A stretch of 64,000 nucleotides of DNA from JARRPM01 sp963765545 (GTDB lineage: Bacteria > Pseudomonadota > Gammaproteobacteria > Pseudomonadales > Halieaceae), in NCBI GenBank assembly GCA_963765545.1, contig CAVXWW010000005.1, positions 1 through 64,000 of the forward strand, in the 5' to 3' direction. Below, piece after piece: positions 52,460 through 61,710 of this stretch. A program made the translations under genes and the position numbers. Position 1 is the stretch's first letter, and each line of letters starts with the position of its first letter. Under the pieces are notes generated by a model that ran no database searches, was not told where the DNA came from, and was given only the letters and a program-made list of their open reading frames with translations.

Positions 52460-52609
52460 CACTCAAGAAACCTTGTAGATTGGCAGAGGCCGGCATTATA
52501 ACCGAACGTCCCGGACCTTGTGCTAAGCTCAGGCCAGAAATAATCCGCCCCGATTATGCCGGCTACAGACCCCCTATCGCCCCAATAACCCCATCCGACA
52601 GGCAGCTAC

Positions 52610-53251
52610 ATGGCACACAACATCGACCTCGAGTTTTTCTACGATTGCTCCAGCCCCTGGACCTATTTTGCCTTTACCCGGATTGTCCCGCTCACCCGGG
52701 AGCTGGACGTTCCTGTCCGCTGGCGACCCATTCTGGTGGGCGGGGTCTTCAATGCCGTCAACCAGCAGGTGTATGCCAGTCGCGAGGACATGTTTACCAA
52801 ACCCGAAAACAAGCGAAAGATGGACTATTACCTGAAAGACCTGGGCGACTGGGCAGCCCTGTCCGGGGTCACTGCCATCTGGCCCGCGAATCATCCGATA
52901 AACAGTGTAAAAGCCATGCGCGGCGCGTTTTTTGCGCAGGAGCAAGGACTGCTTGTCCCCTACTCCCAGGCGGTATTCGCCGCCTACTGGGGTGGTGAAA
53001 CGCCCGACATTGCCAGTGACGAGGTGCTGCTGGCCATTTGCCGGGAGGTCGGGCTGGATTCAGAGGGCTTCTTCAAGGCTATTACCAGCCAGGCATACAA
53101 GGACATGTTGCGCAGCAACACCGATGAGCTGATCGAACGCGGCGGGTTCGGCTCGCCGACTATTTTCATCAACCAGGACGATATGTACTTTGGCAATGAT
53201 CGCCTGCCGCTGGTGGAGTACCGGCTGAAGCAACTGTTGGCGCACCCATAA
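52610..53251 (+). CDS. DsbA-fold 2-hydroxychromene-2-carboxylate isomerase-like protein
   Basis: The 213-residue protein has a thioredoxin-like fold with an inserted helical domain, beginning IDLEFFYDCSSPWTYFAF; the Ser-Ser-Pro in the position of the CxxC loop marks the kappa-GST/isomerase branch rather than a disulfide oxidase. GGFGSPTIFINQDDMYFGND is the conserved C-terminal part. Members isomerise aromatic breakdown products with glutathione or conjugate substrates. It stands alone before the liu cluster; its real substrate is unknown. Confidence 0.85.
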   Translation: MAHNIDLEFFYDCSSPWTYFAFTRIVPLTRELDVPVRWRPILVGGVFNAVNQQVYASREDMFTKPENKRKMDYYLKDLGDWAALSGVTAIWPANHPINSVKAMRGAFFAQEQGLLVPYSQAVFAAYWGGETPDIASDEVLLAICREVGLDSEGFFKAITSQAYKDMLRSNTDELIERGGFGSPTIFINQDDMYFGNDRLPLVEYRLKQLLAHP

Positions 53252-53376
53252 GAGCCGTGCCGTAAAAGACCGATTCCAGTGGACACTTAGCGGCGCTACC
53301 GTCGCGGAAGTGAACAACAGAAACAGGAACGCCCGGGAAACTGCCTGCAGATGCGGTGGGTACTACGCAAATTGCC

Positions 53377-53394
53377 GTTTACGTTAACGTAAAC
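53377..53394. promoter_or_regulatory. 18-bp palindromic operator of the liu cluster
   Basis: GTTTACGTTAACGTAAAC is a perfect palindrome ending 49 bp before the liuR ATG. A -10-like TATAGT follows at 53401-53406, 17 bp after TTTACG (53378-53383), so the palindrome covers the -35. The position and A+T-rich symmetric form fit a MerR-family (LiuR) site that autoregulates the operon. Confidence 0.75.
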
Positions 53395-53442
53395 TTTAGG
53401 TATAGTTTGTCCTCTCACTAGCGCGCTCCGGGATCCGGCCCC

Positions 53443-53847
53443 ATGACTGGCAAGACCCATACAATCTCAGAACTGGCCAGGGAGTTCGGGGTAACGACCC
53501 GGACCATCCGGTTTTATGAGGAAAAAGGCCTGATCAGCCCACTGCGGCAAGGCCAGAAGCGACTTTATTCCAATGCCGACCGGGTCCGTATCAAACTGAT
53601 ACTGCGCGGCAAACGCATCGGCATGACCCTGCGTGAGTGTGTCGACTTCATCGACATGTACGATCCGGAGCACAACAACACCGAGCAACTACACTCTTTG
53701 ATCAATAACGTGAAGGCCAGGCGCGAAAGCCTGCAGCAACAAAAGCGGGATATAGACGACATGCTGGCGGGCCTGGATGAGGTCCAGGACCTGTGCGAGG
53801 CGTCGCTGGCCAGCAGCCTACCCGGGCCAGACCATTCCAACAGCTGA
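53443..53847 (+). CDS. liuR: MerR-family regulator LiuR
   Basis: The 134-residue protein has a MerR winged helix-turn-helix at the N-terminus (TISELAREFGVTTRTIRFYE, then KGLISPLRQGQKRLYSNADR), a dimerisation coiled coil and no Cys-rich metal loop. It is encoded directly upstream of and in line with liuAB-DE and resembles LiuR, which controls branched-chain amino-acid degradation. It should bind the palindrome at 53377-53394. Confidence 0.88.
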   Translation: MTGKTHTISELAREFGVTTRTIRFYEEKGLISPLRQGQKRLYSNADRVRIKLILRGKRIGMTLRECVDFIDMYDPEHNNTEQLHSLINNVKARRESLQQQKRDIDDMLAGLDEVQDLCEASLASSLPGPDHSNS

Positions 53848-53869
53848 ATACAACTGACAGGACAACCTT

Positions 53870-55039
53870 ATGAACACCGGATACCCCACCCTCAATTTTG
53901 GCCTAGGCGAAGAACTGGATATGCTGCGTGATGCCGTTTACCAGATGTGCCAGAAAGAAATCGCGCCGCGAGCGGCCCAGATCGATCGCGATAACGAGTT
54001 CCCGGCCGACCTGTGGCCCACGCTTGGTGAGATGGGACTGCTGGGCATCACGGTAGATGAGGAATACGGCGGCAGCAATATGGGCTATCTGGCCCACTCG
54101 ATTGTGGTAGAGGAGATCAGCCGCGCCTCGGCTTCCGTGGGACTGTCTTATGGCGCGATGTCAAACCTGTGTCTGAACCAGATCAGCAAGAACGGCAGCG
54201 AGGCGCAGAAACAGAAATACCTGCCCAGGCTCTGTAGCGGAGAGCATATCGGGGCACTGGGCATGTCCGAGGCCAATGCCGGCTCCGACGTGGTCAGCAT
54301 GAAGCTAACCGCCCGACGCGAGGGCGACAACTATATCCTCAACGGTACCAAGATGTGGATTACCAACGGGCCGGACGCGGACGTCTACGTGATCTACGCC
54401 AAGACCGACCCGAAGGCGGGATCAAAGGGGATTACCGCCTTCCTGGTAGAGCGGGATTTTGCCGGCTTCTCACGCTCCCCCAAGCTGGACAAGCTGGGTA
54501 TGCGAGGCTCGAATACCTGCGAGCTGGTGTTTGAGAACGTCGAGGTGCCGGCCGAGAACGTGATGCGCAACGAGGGTGACGGCGTCCGCATCCTGATGTC
54601 GGGACTGGACTACGAACGCACTGTATTGTCCGCGGGCCCAGTGGGCATAATGCAGGCCTGCATCGATGAGGTCCTGCCGTACCTGCATACGCGCAAACAG
54701 TTTGGCCAGAGCATAGGCGAGTTCCAGCTGATGCAGGGCAAACTGGCGGATATGTACGCCGACCTCAATGCCTGCCGCGCCTACCTCTACGCCGTGGCCG
54801 GCGCCTGCGATCGAGGCGAGGAAACACGACAGGACTGCGCTGCAGTTATCCTGTACACCGCTGAAAAGGCTACCCAGATGGCGCTGCAGGCCATCCAGGC
54901 CCTGGGCGGCTTCGGCTACACTAATGAATCCAATGCCGGTCGCCTGCTGCGGGACGCCAAGCTGTATGAGATCGGCGCAGGCACCTCGGAGATCAGGCGC
55001 ATGCTGATCGGCCGCGAACTGTTCAACGCAACCGCATAG
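53870..55039 (+). CDS. liuA: isovaleryl-CoA dehydrogenase
   Basis: LiuA oxidises isovaleryl-CoA to 3-methylcrotonyl-CoA with FAD. The 389-residue acyl-CoA dehydrogenase shows GALGMSEANAGSDVVSMKLT, WITNGPDADVYVIYAKTD, LDYERTVLSAGPVGIMQ (with the catalytic Glu in DYERT, as in IVD) and the C-terminal EIGAGTSEIRRMLIGRELF. It starts 22 bp after liuR, with liuB 8 bp downstream. Confidence 0.94.
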   Translation: MNTGYPTLNFGLGEELDMLRDAVYQMCQKEIAPRAAQIDRDNEFPADLWPTLGEMGLLGITVDEEYGGSNMGYLAHSIVVEEISRASASVGLSYGAMSNLCLNQISKNGSEAQKQKYLPRLCSGEHIGALGMSEANAGSDVVSMKLTARREGDNYILNGTKMWITNGPDADVYVIYAKTDPKAGSKGITAFLVERDFAGFSRSPKLDKLGMRGSNTCELVFENVEVPAENVMRNEGDGVRILMSGLDYERTVLSAGPVGIMQACIDEVLPYLHTRKQFGQSIGEFQLMQGKLADMYADLNACRAYLYAVAGACDRGEETRQDCAAVILYTAEKATQMALQAIQALGGFGYTNESNAGRLLRDAKLYEIGAGTSEIRRMLIGRELFNATA

Positions 55040-55047
55040 GAACTGAT

Positions 55048-56655
55048 ATGAGCGTCATCCAGTCACGCATCAATACCCGGGATGCCAGTTTCAGCGCCAA
55101 TCGCGAGCATATGCAGGCCCAGGTCGACGACCTGCGCGATATGGTCGACAAGGTGCGCCAGGGTGGCGGCCCGAAGGCCCAGGAGCGACACACCTCGCGC
55201 GGCAAGTTGCTGCCACGCGACCGGCTCAATGCCGTGTTGGACCCGGGCTCGCCATTCCTTGAACTGTCCCAGCTGGCAGCCTACAAGGTCTACGAAGACG
55301 ACGTTCCAGGGGCCGGGATTATCACCGGTATCGGTCGTATCGCGGGCCGCGAGTGCATGATTTTTGTCAATGACGCGACCGTCAAGGGCGGCACTTACTA
55401 CCCGCTAACAGTCAAGAAACAGGGGCGCGCCCAGACCATTGCCCAGGAGAACCACCTGCCCTGCATCTACCTGGTGGACTCCGGCGGCGCCTTCCTGCCC
55501 CTGCAGGAAGAAGTTTTTCCGGACCGGGAGCACTTCGGCCACGCCTTCTACAACCAGGCCCGCATGTCTTCCATGGGCATCCCCCAGATTGCGGCGGTGC
55601 TGGGCTCATGCACCGCGGGAGGTGCCTACCTGCCCGCGATGGCAGACGAATCCATCATCGTGAAAAACCAGGGCACCATTTTCCTGGGAGGACCGCCGCT
55701 GGTAAAAGCGGCCACAGGTGAGATCGTCAGCGCGGAGGAACTCGGCGGGGCGGACATTCACTGTCGTACCTCGGGGGTTACCGACCACTACGCCAACAAC
55801 GACCATCACGCCCTGCAACTGGTACGCCGCTCGGTGGCACGCCTCAACCGCGTAAAACCCGTCAACATGGACCTGCGTGAACCGGTAGAACCGCTGTACC
55901 CGGTAGAAGACATCTACGGCGTCATTCCCGAGGACAAGAAGCAGCCCTATGATGTGCGCGAGGTCATCGCTCGCATCGTGGACGGCTCGGACTTCGATGA
56001 ATTCAAGGCCCTGTACGGGGAAACCCTGGTATGCGGCTTTGCCCGTATTCACGGCTACCCGGTGGGCATAGTCGCCAATAATGGCATTCTGTTCGGTGAG
56101 TCAGCCGTCAAGGGCGCCCATTTTGTGGAATTGTGCGCGCAACGCAAAACGCCACTTGTGTTCCTGCAGAACATCACCGGCTTTATGGTCGGCAAGCAAT
56201 ATGAAGCCGGCGGTATCGCCCGCCACGGCGCGAAGATGGTGCACGCGGTAGCCTGCGCGAATGTACCCAAGTTCACCGTGATCATTGGCGGCTCCTTCGG
56301 CGCCGGTAATTACGCCATGTGCGGTCGGGCCTATGAGCCGCGACTGATGTTCATGTGGCCCAACGCCCGCATCTCGGTAATGGGCGGAGAGCAGGCCGCC
56401 GGCGTTCTCGCCACTGTCAGGCAGGATGTGCTGTCCCGCGACGGCAAGGCGATGACACCCGAGGAAGAGGCCGCGTTCAAGCAGCCCATCCTCGACCTCT
56501 ACGAAGAGCAGGGACACCCCTATTATGCGTCGGCCCGGCTGTGGGATGACGGCGTGATCGATCCTGCCGATACCCGGATGGTGCTGGGCCTGTCGATTTC
56601 GGCGACCCTTAACGCGCCGATTGAAGAGACCAGGTTCGGCGTATTCAGGATGTGA
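55048..56655 (+). CDS. liuB: methylcrotonyl-CoA carboxylase, carboxyltransferase subunit
   Basis: The 535-residue subunit transfers carboxyl from biotin to 3-methylcrotonyl-CoA. Both crotonase-like halves are seen: GGTYYPLTVKKQGRAQ, LVDSGGAFLPLQEEVFPDRE, CTAGGAYLPAMADESIIV, and in the C-terminal half FLQNITGFMVGKQYEAGGIA and GGSFGAGNYAMCGRAYEPR. It partners with the LiuD subunit encoded downstream. Usually liuC would follow at once, but a 258-bp gap does. Confidence 0.95.
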   Translation: MSVIQSRINTRDASFSANREHMQAQVDDLRDMVDKVRQGGGPKAQERHTSRGKLLPRDRLNAVLDPGSPFLELSQLAAYKVYEDDVPGAGIITGIGRIAGRECMIFVNDATVKGGTYYPLTVKKQGRAQTIAQENHLPCIYLVDSGGAFLPLQEEVFPDREHFGHAFYNQARMSSMGIPQIAAVLGSCTAGGAYLPAMADESIIVKNQGTIFLGGPPLVKAATGEIVSAEELGGADIHCRTSGVTDHYANNDHHALQLVRRSVARLNRVKPVNMDLREPVEPLYPVEDIYGVIPEDKKQPYDVREVIARIVDGSDFDEFKALYGETLVCGFARIHGYPVGIVANNGILFGESAVKGAHFVELCAQRKTPLVFLQNITGFMVGKQYEAGGIARHGAKMVHAVACANVPKFTVIIGGSFGAGNYAMCGRAYEPRLMFMWPNARISVMGGEQAAGVLATVRQDVLSRDGKAMTPEEEAAFKQPILDLYEEQGHPYYASARLWDDGVIDPADTRMVLGLSISATLNAPIEETRFGVFRM

Positions 56656-56913
56656 TTGTGATGTATTCGCTTCTGGCAATTGCCTGCTCCGACCCCAGTC
56701 CCTGTGCCTCGCCACAGTTCGCCATTGAGAGAAACTCATGTTTGCGATGAATACTGCCAGCTCCAATCCCGGCGCCGACCCCGAAGTGGGCAGCCGGGAA
56801 ACGCTACAAGCACATCCATGTGCGCTAGTCGGCGGATATCCATGTCCACCGGCGGTCCCGGCTGCCCACTTAGGAGCCTGCGCCTCACACCGGTATGGAA
56901 ATGAGAAAGGCCA
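56656..56913. other. gap at the usual place of liuC
   Basis: No enoyl-CoA hydratase signature is found in any frame. A short plus-strand frame from 56738 (beginning MFAMNTASSNPG) runs into the start of liuD and has no known relatives. The inverted repeat at 56784-56871 fills its centre. Confidence 0.6.
56784..56871. repeat. inverted repeat between liuB and liuD
   Basis: AAGTGGGCAGCCGGGA (56784-56799) and TCCCGGCTGCCCACTT (56856-56871) are perfect 16-bp inverted copies around a 56-nt loop. The loop contains a small CACAT/ATGTG inverted repeat. As RNA this would be a stable hairpin inside the operon; as DNA it resembles the ends of a very small mobile unit. Confidence 0.75.
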
Positions 56914-58917
56914 ATGTTCGATAAAATTCTGATCGCCAACCGCGGCGAGATTGCCTGCCGCGTTATCAAGACCGCCCGGCGCATGGGTATTGCCACGGTC
57001 GCGGTTTATTCCGATGCGGATCGCGATTCGCTGCATGTGCGCATGGCTGATGAGGCTATCCATATAGGCGCCGCCCCGGCCCGGGAGTCCTACCTGCTGG
57101 GGGACCGTATCCTGGCGGCAGCAAAAACAACCGGCGCCCAGGCAATACACCCGGGTTACGGATTCCTGTCTGAGAATGCCGGTTTTGCCAGGGAGTGCGC
57201 CGAGCAGGGCGTGGTGTTTATCGGGCCGCCAACGGGAGCCATAGAAGCCATGGGCTCCAAGTCTGCCGCCAAGCGCATCATGGAAGCCGCGGGTGTGCCG
57301 CTGGTACCGGGTTATCACGGTGACGACCAGGACCCCGCCATTCTGCGCGCCTCCGCTGAGGAAATGGGTTATCCCGTGCTGCTCAAGGCGACCGCCGGTG
57401 GCGGCGGTAAGGGCATGCGCCAGGTCTGGTCCGGCGAGGAATTCGATGAAGCCCTGGCCGCGGCAAAACGCGAATCCCTGGCCAGCTTCGGCGATGACAC
57501 CATGCTGGTGGAAAAGTACCTCACCAAACCACGGCACGTCGAACTGCAGGTGTTTTGTGATAACGCCGGCAACGGGGTCTACCTGGCGGAGCGCGACTGC
57601 TCCGTGCAGCGCCGGCATCAGAAAGTCATCGAGGAGGCGCCGGCGCCCGGCATGACCGAAACCCTGCGCAGCGAGATGGGCGACACCGCGGTGAAAGCGG
57701 CCCAGGCGATTGACTACCGCGGCGCCGGCACTGTGGAGTTCCTGCTGGATGAAGACGGCAGTTTCTACTTTATGGAGATGAACACCCGGCTGCAGGTAGA
57801 ACACCCTGTCACGGAAATGATTACCGGCCAGGACCTGGTGGAGTGGCAGTTACTGGTGGCGGCCGGGGAACCGCTACCCCTGGCACAGGAGCAGGTGCGC
57901 ATTCGCGGTCACGCCTTTGAAGCCAGGGTTTATGCCGAGGATCCCGATAACGACTTTCTCCCGGTCACCGGCACCCTGGCTTACCTGCAGCCTCCCCAGG
58001 AGAGCCAGCATGTGCGGGTGGATACCGGTGTGCGCCAGGGGGATGAGGTCAGCGTCTACTACGACCCCATGATCGCCAAACTGATCGTGTGGGATGAATC
58101 CAGGGAGCGCGCCCTGCAGCGTCTCGCGACCGCGCTGGCGGCCTACCGCATTAGCGGCACGGTGACCAACCTGGACTTTCTCTACAACCTGGCGACCTGC
58201 CGGCCATTTCGCGACGCGGAGCTGGACACGAGTTTTATTGAAAAACACGCCGAGCTGGTCTTTCACCAACGCCCCCAGGACCTGGAGCGGGAGCTGCCAC
58301 TGGCGGGCCTGGCGCTACTGTTACACCAGCAACAACAGGGCAGCTCCAACGCCTGGGTGGACCCCTGGTCTCCGTGGCAGGGCGGCAGTGCCTGGCGCCT
58401 GAACGAGCCGCACGTACACCGACTGACCCTGCACTGTCACCAGCAGGACCATACGGTAGAGATTGAGCAGCGCGCCGAGTTTTATATCGTCCGGGCTGCC
58501 GGCCGGGAAGTGCAACTTCGGGGTGAGTTGTTGGGCGACAATCTCGAGGTGGATATGGAGGGCCATCGCCAGCGCGGCACCCTCGCCCTCACCCAGGACG
58601 GTTTCACCCTTTACATGGCCGGGGGGGCCTGTCATTTTCGGGAAGTACCCCCGGATATCGGCGAGGCCGATTCCGCCGGGGGCGATGCCGGCCTGCTGGC
58701 ACCGATGAACGGCACCATCGTCACTCTGCTGGCAGAGGTCGAGAGCACCCTTGAGGCCGGCACGCCACTACTGGTGATGGAGGCGATGAAAATGGAACAC
58801 ACTATACGGGCACCTGCCGCCGGTAAGGTCAATGCGTTTTACTACCAGCCCGGTGACCTGGTGGACGGTGGCGCCCAGCTGCTGGACTTTACTGCCGCCG
58901 AGGGTGAGACCCCGTGA
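56914..58917 (+). CDS. liuD: methylcrotonyl-CoA carboxylase, biotin carboxylase subunit
   Basis: The 667-residue subunit carboxylates its own biotin. It has the N-terminal carboxylase fold (FDKILIANRGEIACRVIKTA), ATP-grasp with KATAGGGGKGM, FYFMEMNTRLQVEHPVTEMI, a middle linker domain and a C-terminal biotinyl domain with the acceptor Lys in VMEAMKMEHT (about 626). Its last four bases overlap the liuE start. Confidence 0.95.
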   Translation: MFDKILIANRGEIACRVIKTARRMGIATVAVYSDADRDSLHVRMADEAIHIGAAPARESYLLGDRILAAAKTTGAQAIHPGYGFLSENAGFARECAEQGVVFIGPPTGAIEAMGSKSAAKRIMEAAGVPLVPGYHGDDQDPAILRASAEEMGYPVLLKATAGGGGKGMRQVWSGEEFDEALAAAKRESLASFGDDTMLVEKYLTKPRHVELQVFCDNAGNGVYLAERDCSVQRRHQKVIEEAPAPGMTETLRSEMGDTAVKAAQAIDYRGAGTVEFLLDEDGSFYFMEMNTRLQVEHPVTEMITGQDLVEWQLLVAAGEPLPLAQEQVRIRGHAFEARVYAEDPDNDFLPVTGTLAYLQPPQESQHVRVDTGVRQGDEVSVYYDPMIAKLIVWDESRERALQRLATALAAYRISGTVTNLDFLYNLATCRPFRDAELDTSFIEKHAELVFHQRPQDLERELPLAGLALLLHQQQQGSSNAWVDPWSPWQGGSAWRLNEPHVHRLTLHCHQQDHTVEIEQRAEFYIVRAAGREVQLRGELLGDNLEVDMEGHRQRGTLALTQDGFTLYMAGGACHFREVPPDIGEADSAGGDAGLLAPMNGTIVTLLAEVESTLEAGTPLLVMEAMKMEHTIRAPAAGKVNAFYYQPGDLVDGGAQLLDFTAAEGETP

Positions 58918-59819
58918 GCCTGCCCCCAAGCGTCACCCTGGTAGAGGTGGGCCCCCGGGACGGCCTGCAAAACGAAGCCCAGACCATTCCCCTGGCCGCG
59001 AAACTGCAACTGATCGATGACCTGGCCGGTGCCGGACTCAGGGTTATCGAGGCGGGCAGCTTCGTCAATCCGAAGTGGGTACCGCAGATGGCGGACAGCG
59101 AGGCCGTGTTTGCGGGAATCGAGCGCAGACCCGGTGTGCGCTATACCGCCCTCACACCCAACCTGCAGGGCTTTGAACGGGCGGTAGCCGCCGGCGCTGA
59201 CGAGGTCGCCATATTCGCCGCCGCCTCCGAGGCGTTCTCGCAGAAAAACATCAACTGCAGTATTGCCCAGAGCCTGGAACGCTTTGCCGCGGTCATGTCC
59301 GCGGCCAAGGAGCGCAACATCCCGGTTCGCGGCTATGTTTCCTGCGTATTGGGCTGTCCCTACGAGGGGCAGATCAAGCCGGAAGCTGTCGCATCTGTGA
59401 CGGGCGAATTGCTGAGGATGGGATGTTACGAGGTCTCCCTGGGCGACACCATAGGCAGCGGCAACGCCGGCACCATGCAACAACTGCTGGATGTATTATT
59501 GGCAAGGTTCGATGCAGCCGAGCTGGCCGTGCACTGCCACGACACCTATGGCCAGGCCCTGAGCAATATTCTGATCGCCCTGCAAAACGGGATCGCCACG
59601 GTGGACTCCTCGCTGGCCGGCCTGGGCGGCTGCCCCTACGCCAGGGGCGCCTCCGGCAATGTGGCGACCGAGGATGTGGTCTATATGCTGGACGGACTGG
59701 GGATAACAACAGGCATTGACCTGGCGGCCCTGGTTCGCGCGGGCCAACGCATCTCCGCGGTTCTCGGCCGCCCCAACGGCTCCCGCACCGCCACTGCGCT
59801 GGACCTGAAATCTGCCTGA
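58914..59819 (+). CDS. liuE: hydroxymethylglutaryl-CoA lyase
   Basis: HMG-CoA lyase splits HMG-CoA to acetyl-CoA and acetoacetate, the last step of leucine catabolism. The 301-residue TIM barrel shows VEVGPRDGLQNEAQTIPLAA, SFVNPKWVPQMADSEAV, SCVLGCPYEG, VHCHDTYGQALSN (metal-binding HxH) and GLGGCPYARGASGNVATEDV with the active-site Cys. It overlaps liuD by 4 bp. Confidence 0.95.
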   Translation: MSLPPSVTLVEVGPRDGLQNEAQTIPLAAKLQLIDDLAGAGLRVIEAGSFVNPKWVPQMADSEAVFAGIERRPGVRYTALTPNLQGFERAVAAGADEVAIFAAASEAFSQKNINCSIAQSLERFAAVMSAAKERNIPVRGYVSCVLGCPYEGQIKPEAVASVTGELLRMGCYEVSLGDTIGSGNAGTMQQLLDVLLARFDAAELAVHCHDTYGQALSNILIALQNGIATVDSSLAGLGGCPYARGASGNVATEDVVYMLDGLGITTGIDLAALVRAGQRISAVLGRPNGSRTATALDLKSA

Positions 59820-59864
59820 GGTAAGCTGTGTCCCAGGCGCAACCTGTTCGGCCGGGGGCACAGC

Positions 59865-60215
59865 TTGAGTTCAGAAAACATACAGTCCAGCGTACTGCGC
59901 CTGCGCGTACTGGCGGCCGTCCTGATCACCCTGTCAGGTATTGGCCAGGTGGCGCTGCTGTGGTTTCGCGACTTGACCGGTGGCGCGGTCGTCGATGCCC
60001 TGATAGGCGTGGTCTACATCATTATAGGTATCGGCCTGCAGGGACAGTCGCGCTTCACCCTGTTCGTGGCCATGGCCGTCCCCGCTGCAGCGGCGACCAT
60101 GGTGCTTGAAACAACACCCGAGGGCGCCCTGAGTTCGCTGCAAATCGGGCGCCTGGGTATCGATGCCGCTGTTATCCTGTGCAGCGCGCTGGTACTGGCC
60201 AATACGCGCGAGTAA
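59865..60215 (+). CDS. small integral membrane protein, unknown
   Basis: From the TTG at 59865 (GGGGGCA upstream) the product has 116 residues with four hydrophobic helices (about 10-30, 38-58, 61-82, 92-112) and short polar loops. I recognise no family. It follows liuE by 45 bp in the same direction and may be in the same transcript. Confidence 0.65.
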   Translation: MSSENIQSSVLRLRVLAAVLITLSGIGQVALLWFRDLTGGAVVDALIGVVYIIIGIGLQGQSRFTLFVAMAVPAAAATMVLETTPEGALSSLQIGRLGIDAAVILCSALVLANTRE

Positions 60216-60226
60216 ACCGCGTCCGG

Positions 60227-61483
60227 TCAGCCTGCGGCGGCCCTGGCCCTGCGCTCATCGACAAACAGGTAGCAGCCACTGTCTTCGGGCACCGTCGCCA
60301 GCGGGGTATCAACCTGCTCCGGAGTGGGCCCGTAGCGGTCGGCCAGCGGACGCAGTTTTTCCAGGTCGAAGTTATAAAGGCGCGCCGCGTTTTCCCCCAG
60401 TATCATGCGCCGCTCCCGGTCCGGAACGCCCGGAAAGGTCAGCTGCAAGGACTCCAGGTTATAGGGGAAGGTGCCCTCGTAGTGCGGGTAATCATTGCCC
60501 CAGCAGATCTGTTCAATCCCCACCTGTTCCCGGCCATCGAGCTCCGCCAGGCTGGGAAAGCTGGCGCCGTAATAGCAGTTGCGGCGGGCGTAAAAACTCG
60601 GTGGCTCACGCAATACCCACTGCATGTTCGAGTAGTCCATCTCGCCAATCGCGCCGGCATTGAAGCCCTCGTGTATGCGGTCGAGGCTTTGCAGCATTGC
60701 CGGCGCCCATGAGCAGCCGGATTCAGTCAGGATGTATTTCAGTCTGGGGTAGCGCTCAAAAACGCCACTGAGTAACAGGTGGCTATAACCCCGCTTGCAG
60801 TAAAACGGCACTTCCGATATCCACAGTGCCTCGGCCACCGGGCCCGTGCCGTAGTCCGGCAAACCCTGCCCCGAGTGCTGGTTCATGACCAGGTCGCAGT
60901 CCTGGATCGCCGCGTACAGTGGTTCCCAGTCGGGGTGGTACAGCGGCTTGAGCCAGGTGCAGTCCTCCGGCACCAGCGGCAGCAGCACCCCGCCGCGCAG
61001 ACCCGCCTCTGCGATCCAGTGAACATCCTTGATCGCCTCCTCGATATTGTTTGGCAATATCAAGCCGACCCCGGCGCGCCGCACCGGATCCTCATCGCAA
61101 AAATCCTTGAGCCATCGATTGTGGGCGCGAATACCCGCCAGCGCCCGCTCATAGTTCTCCGGCCGCGGCGGCTGCGCCGTAACAATACTCTTGGAGAAAA
61201 ATGGCGGCACCGTATTGGGGTATACCACCTCGCCAACCACGCCCTGGCTGTTCTGGTCTGTGCTGCGCAACTCAAAGTCCCAGTTGCGCAGTTTCTTGCT
61301 GCCGTAATGCTGCTGGGAAGGATTGCGATAACCGCCGCGCCACTCGTCAAAGGCCTCGCGCCAGCGCGGCTCAAGGTACTCCCGGTACTGGGCGTGGCTG
61401 CCGCCGGCGTGTGTGTCTGCCGTAATCAGTATGTAAGGATCCTTACTCAAACCGGTTCTCCCAGGATTTTGGTCTATCGGCAT
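60227..61483 (-). CDS. amidohydrolase-family metal-dependent hydrolase
   Basis: From ATG 61483 the product has 418 residues with the amidohydrolase-2 (TIM-barrel) fold: ITADTHAGGS near the start in place of the metal-binding DxHxH motif, VGLILPNNIEEAIKDVHWIA, MNQHSGQGLPD, YSHLLLSGVFERYPRLKYIL and GNDYPHYEGTFP near the C-terminus. This group includes decarboxylases and ring-cleavage hydrolases. The substrate is unknown. It converges with the membrane-protein gene. Confidence 0.82.
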   Translation of the reverse strand: MPIDQNPGRTGLSKDPYILITADTHAGGSHAQYREYLEPRWREAFDEWRGGYRNPSQQHYGSKKLRNWDFELRSTDQNSQGVVGEVVYPNTVPPFFSKSIVTAQPPRPENYERALAGIRAHNRWLKDFCDEDPVRRAGVGLILPNNIEEAIKDVHWIAEAGLRGGVLLPLVPEDCTWLKPLYHPDWEPLYAAIQDCDLVMNQHSGQGLPDYGTGPVAEALWISEVPFYCKRGYSHLLLSGVFERYPRLKYILTESGCSWAPAMLQSLDRIHEGFNAGAIGEMDYSNMQWVLREPPSFYARRNCYYGASFPSLAELDGREQVGIEQICWGNDYPHYEGTFPYNLESLQLTFPGVPDRERRMILGENAARLYNFDLEKLRPLADRYGPTPEQVDTPLATVPEDSGCYLFVDERRARAAAG

Positions 61484-61710
61484 AGCATACCAATGGCAGC
61501 GCATCGTTCACCATTTACAGCGCACAGGAATCGAGCCACGGCTCAATTGCTTGGACCAGCGCTGTTTCACTAGTGTTGTCGCCTGTGGCTGGCTATCATG
61601 ACGCCGCCCACCGCACCGGGGCACGGAACTCCCACCGGGCGTTAACCCTTACCCACGGTTTGCCCGGGCGGGCTGAACGTCCGCTACACCCAAAGGAACA
61701 CATCTCTGCC

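Noticed and set aside
56101..57804. 567-residue minus-strand open frame across liuB, the gap and liuD
   Set aside because: Both carboxylase subunits are unmistakable on the plus strand; the antisense frame is low-complexity Gly/His-rich and has no ribosome site.
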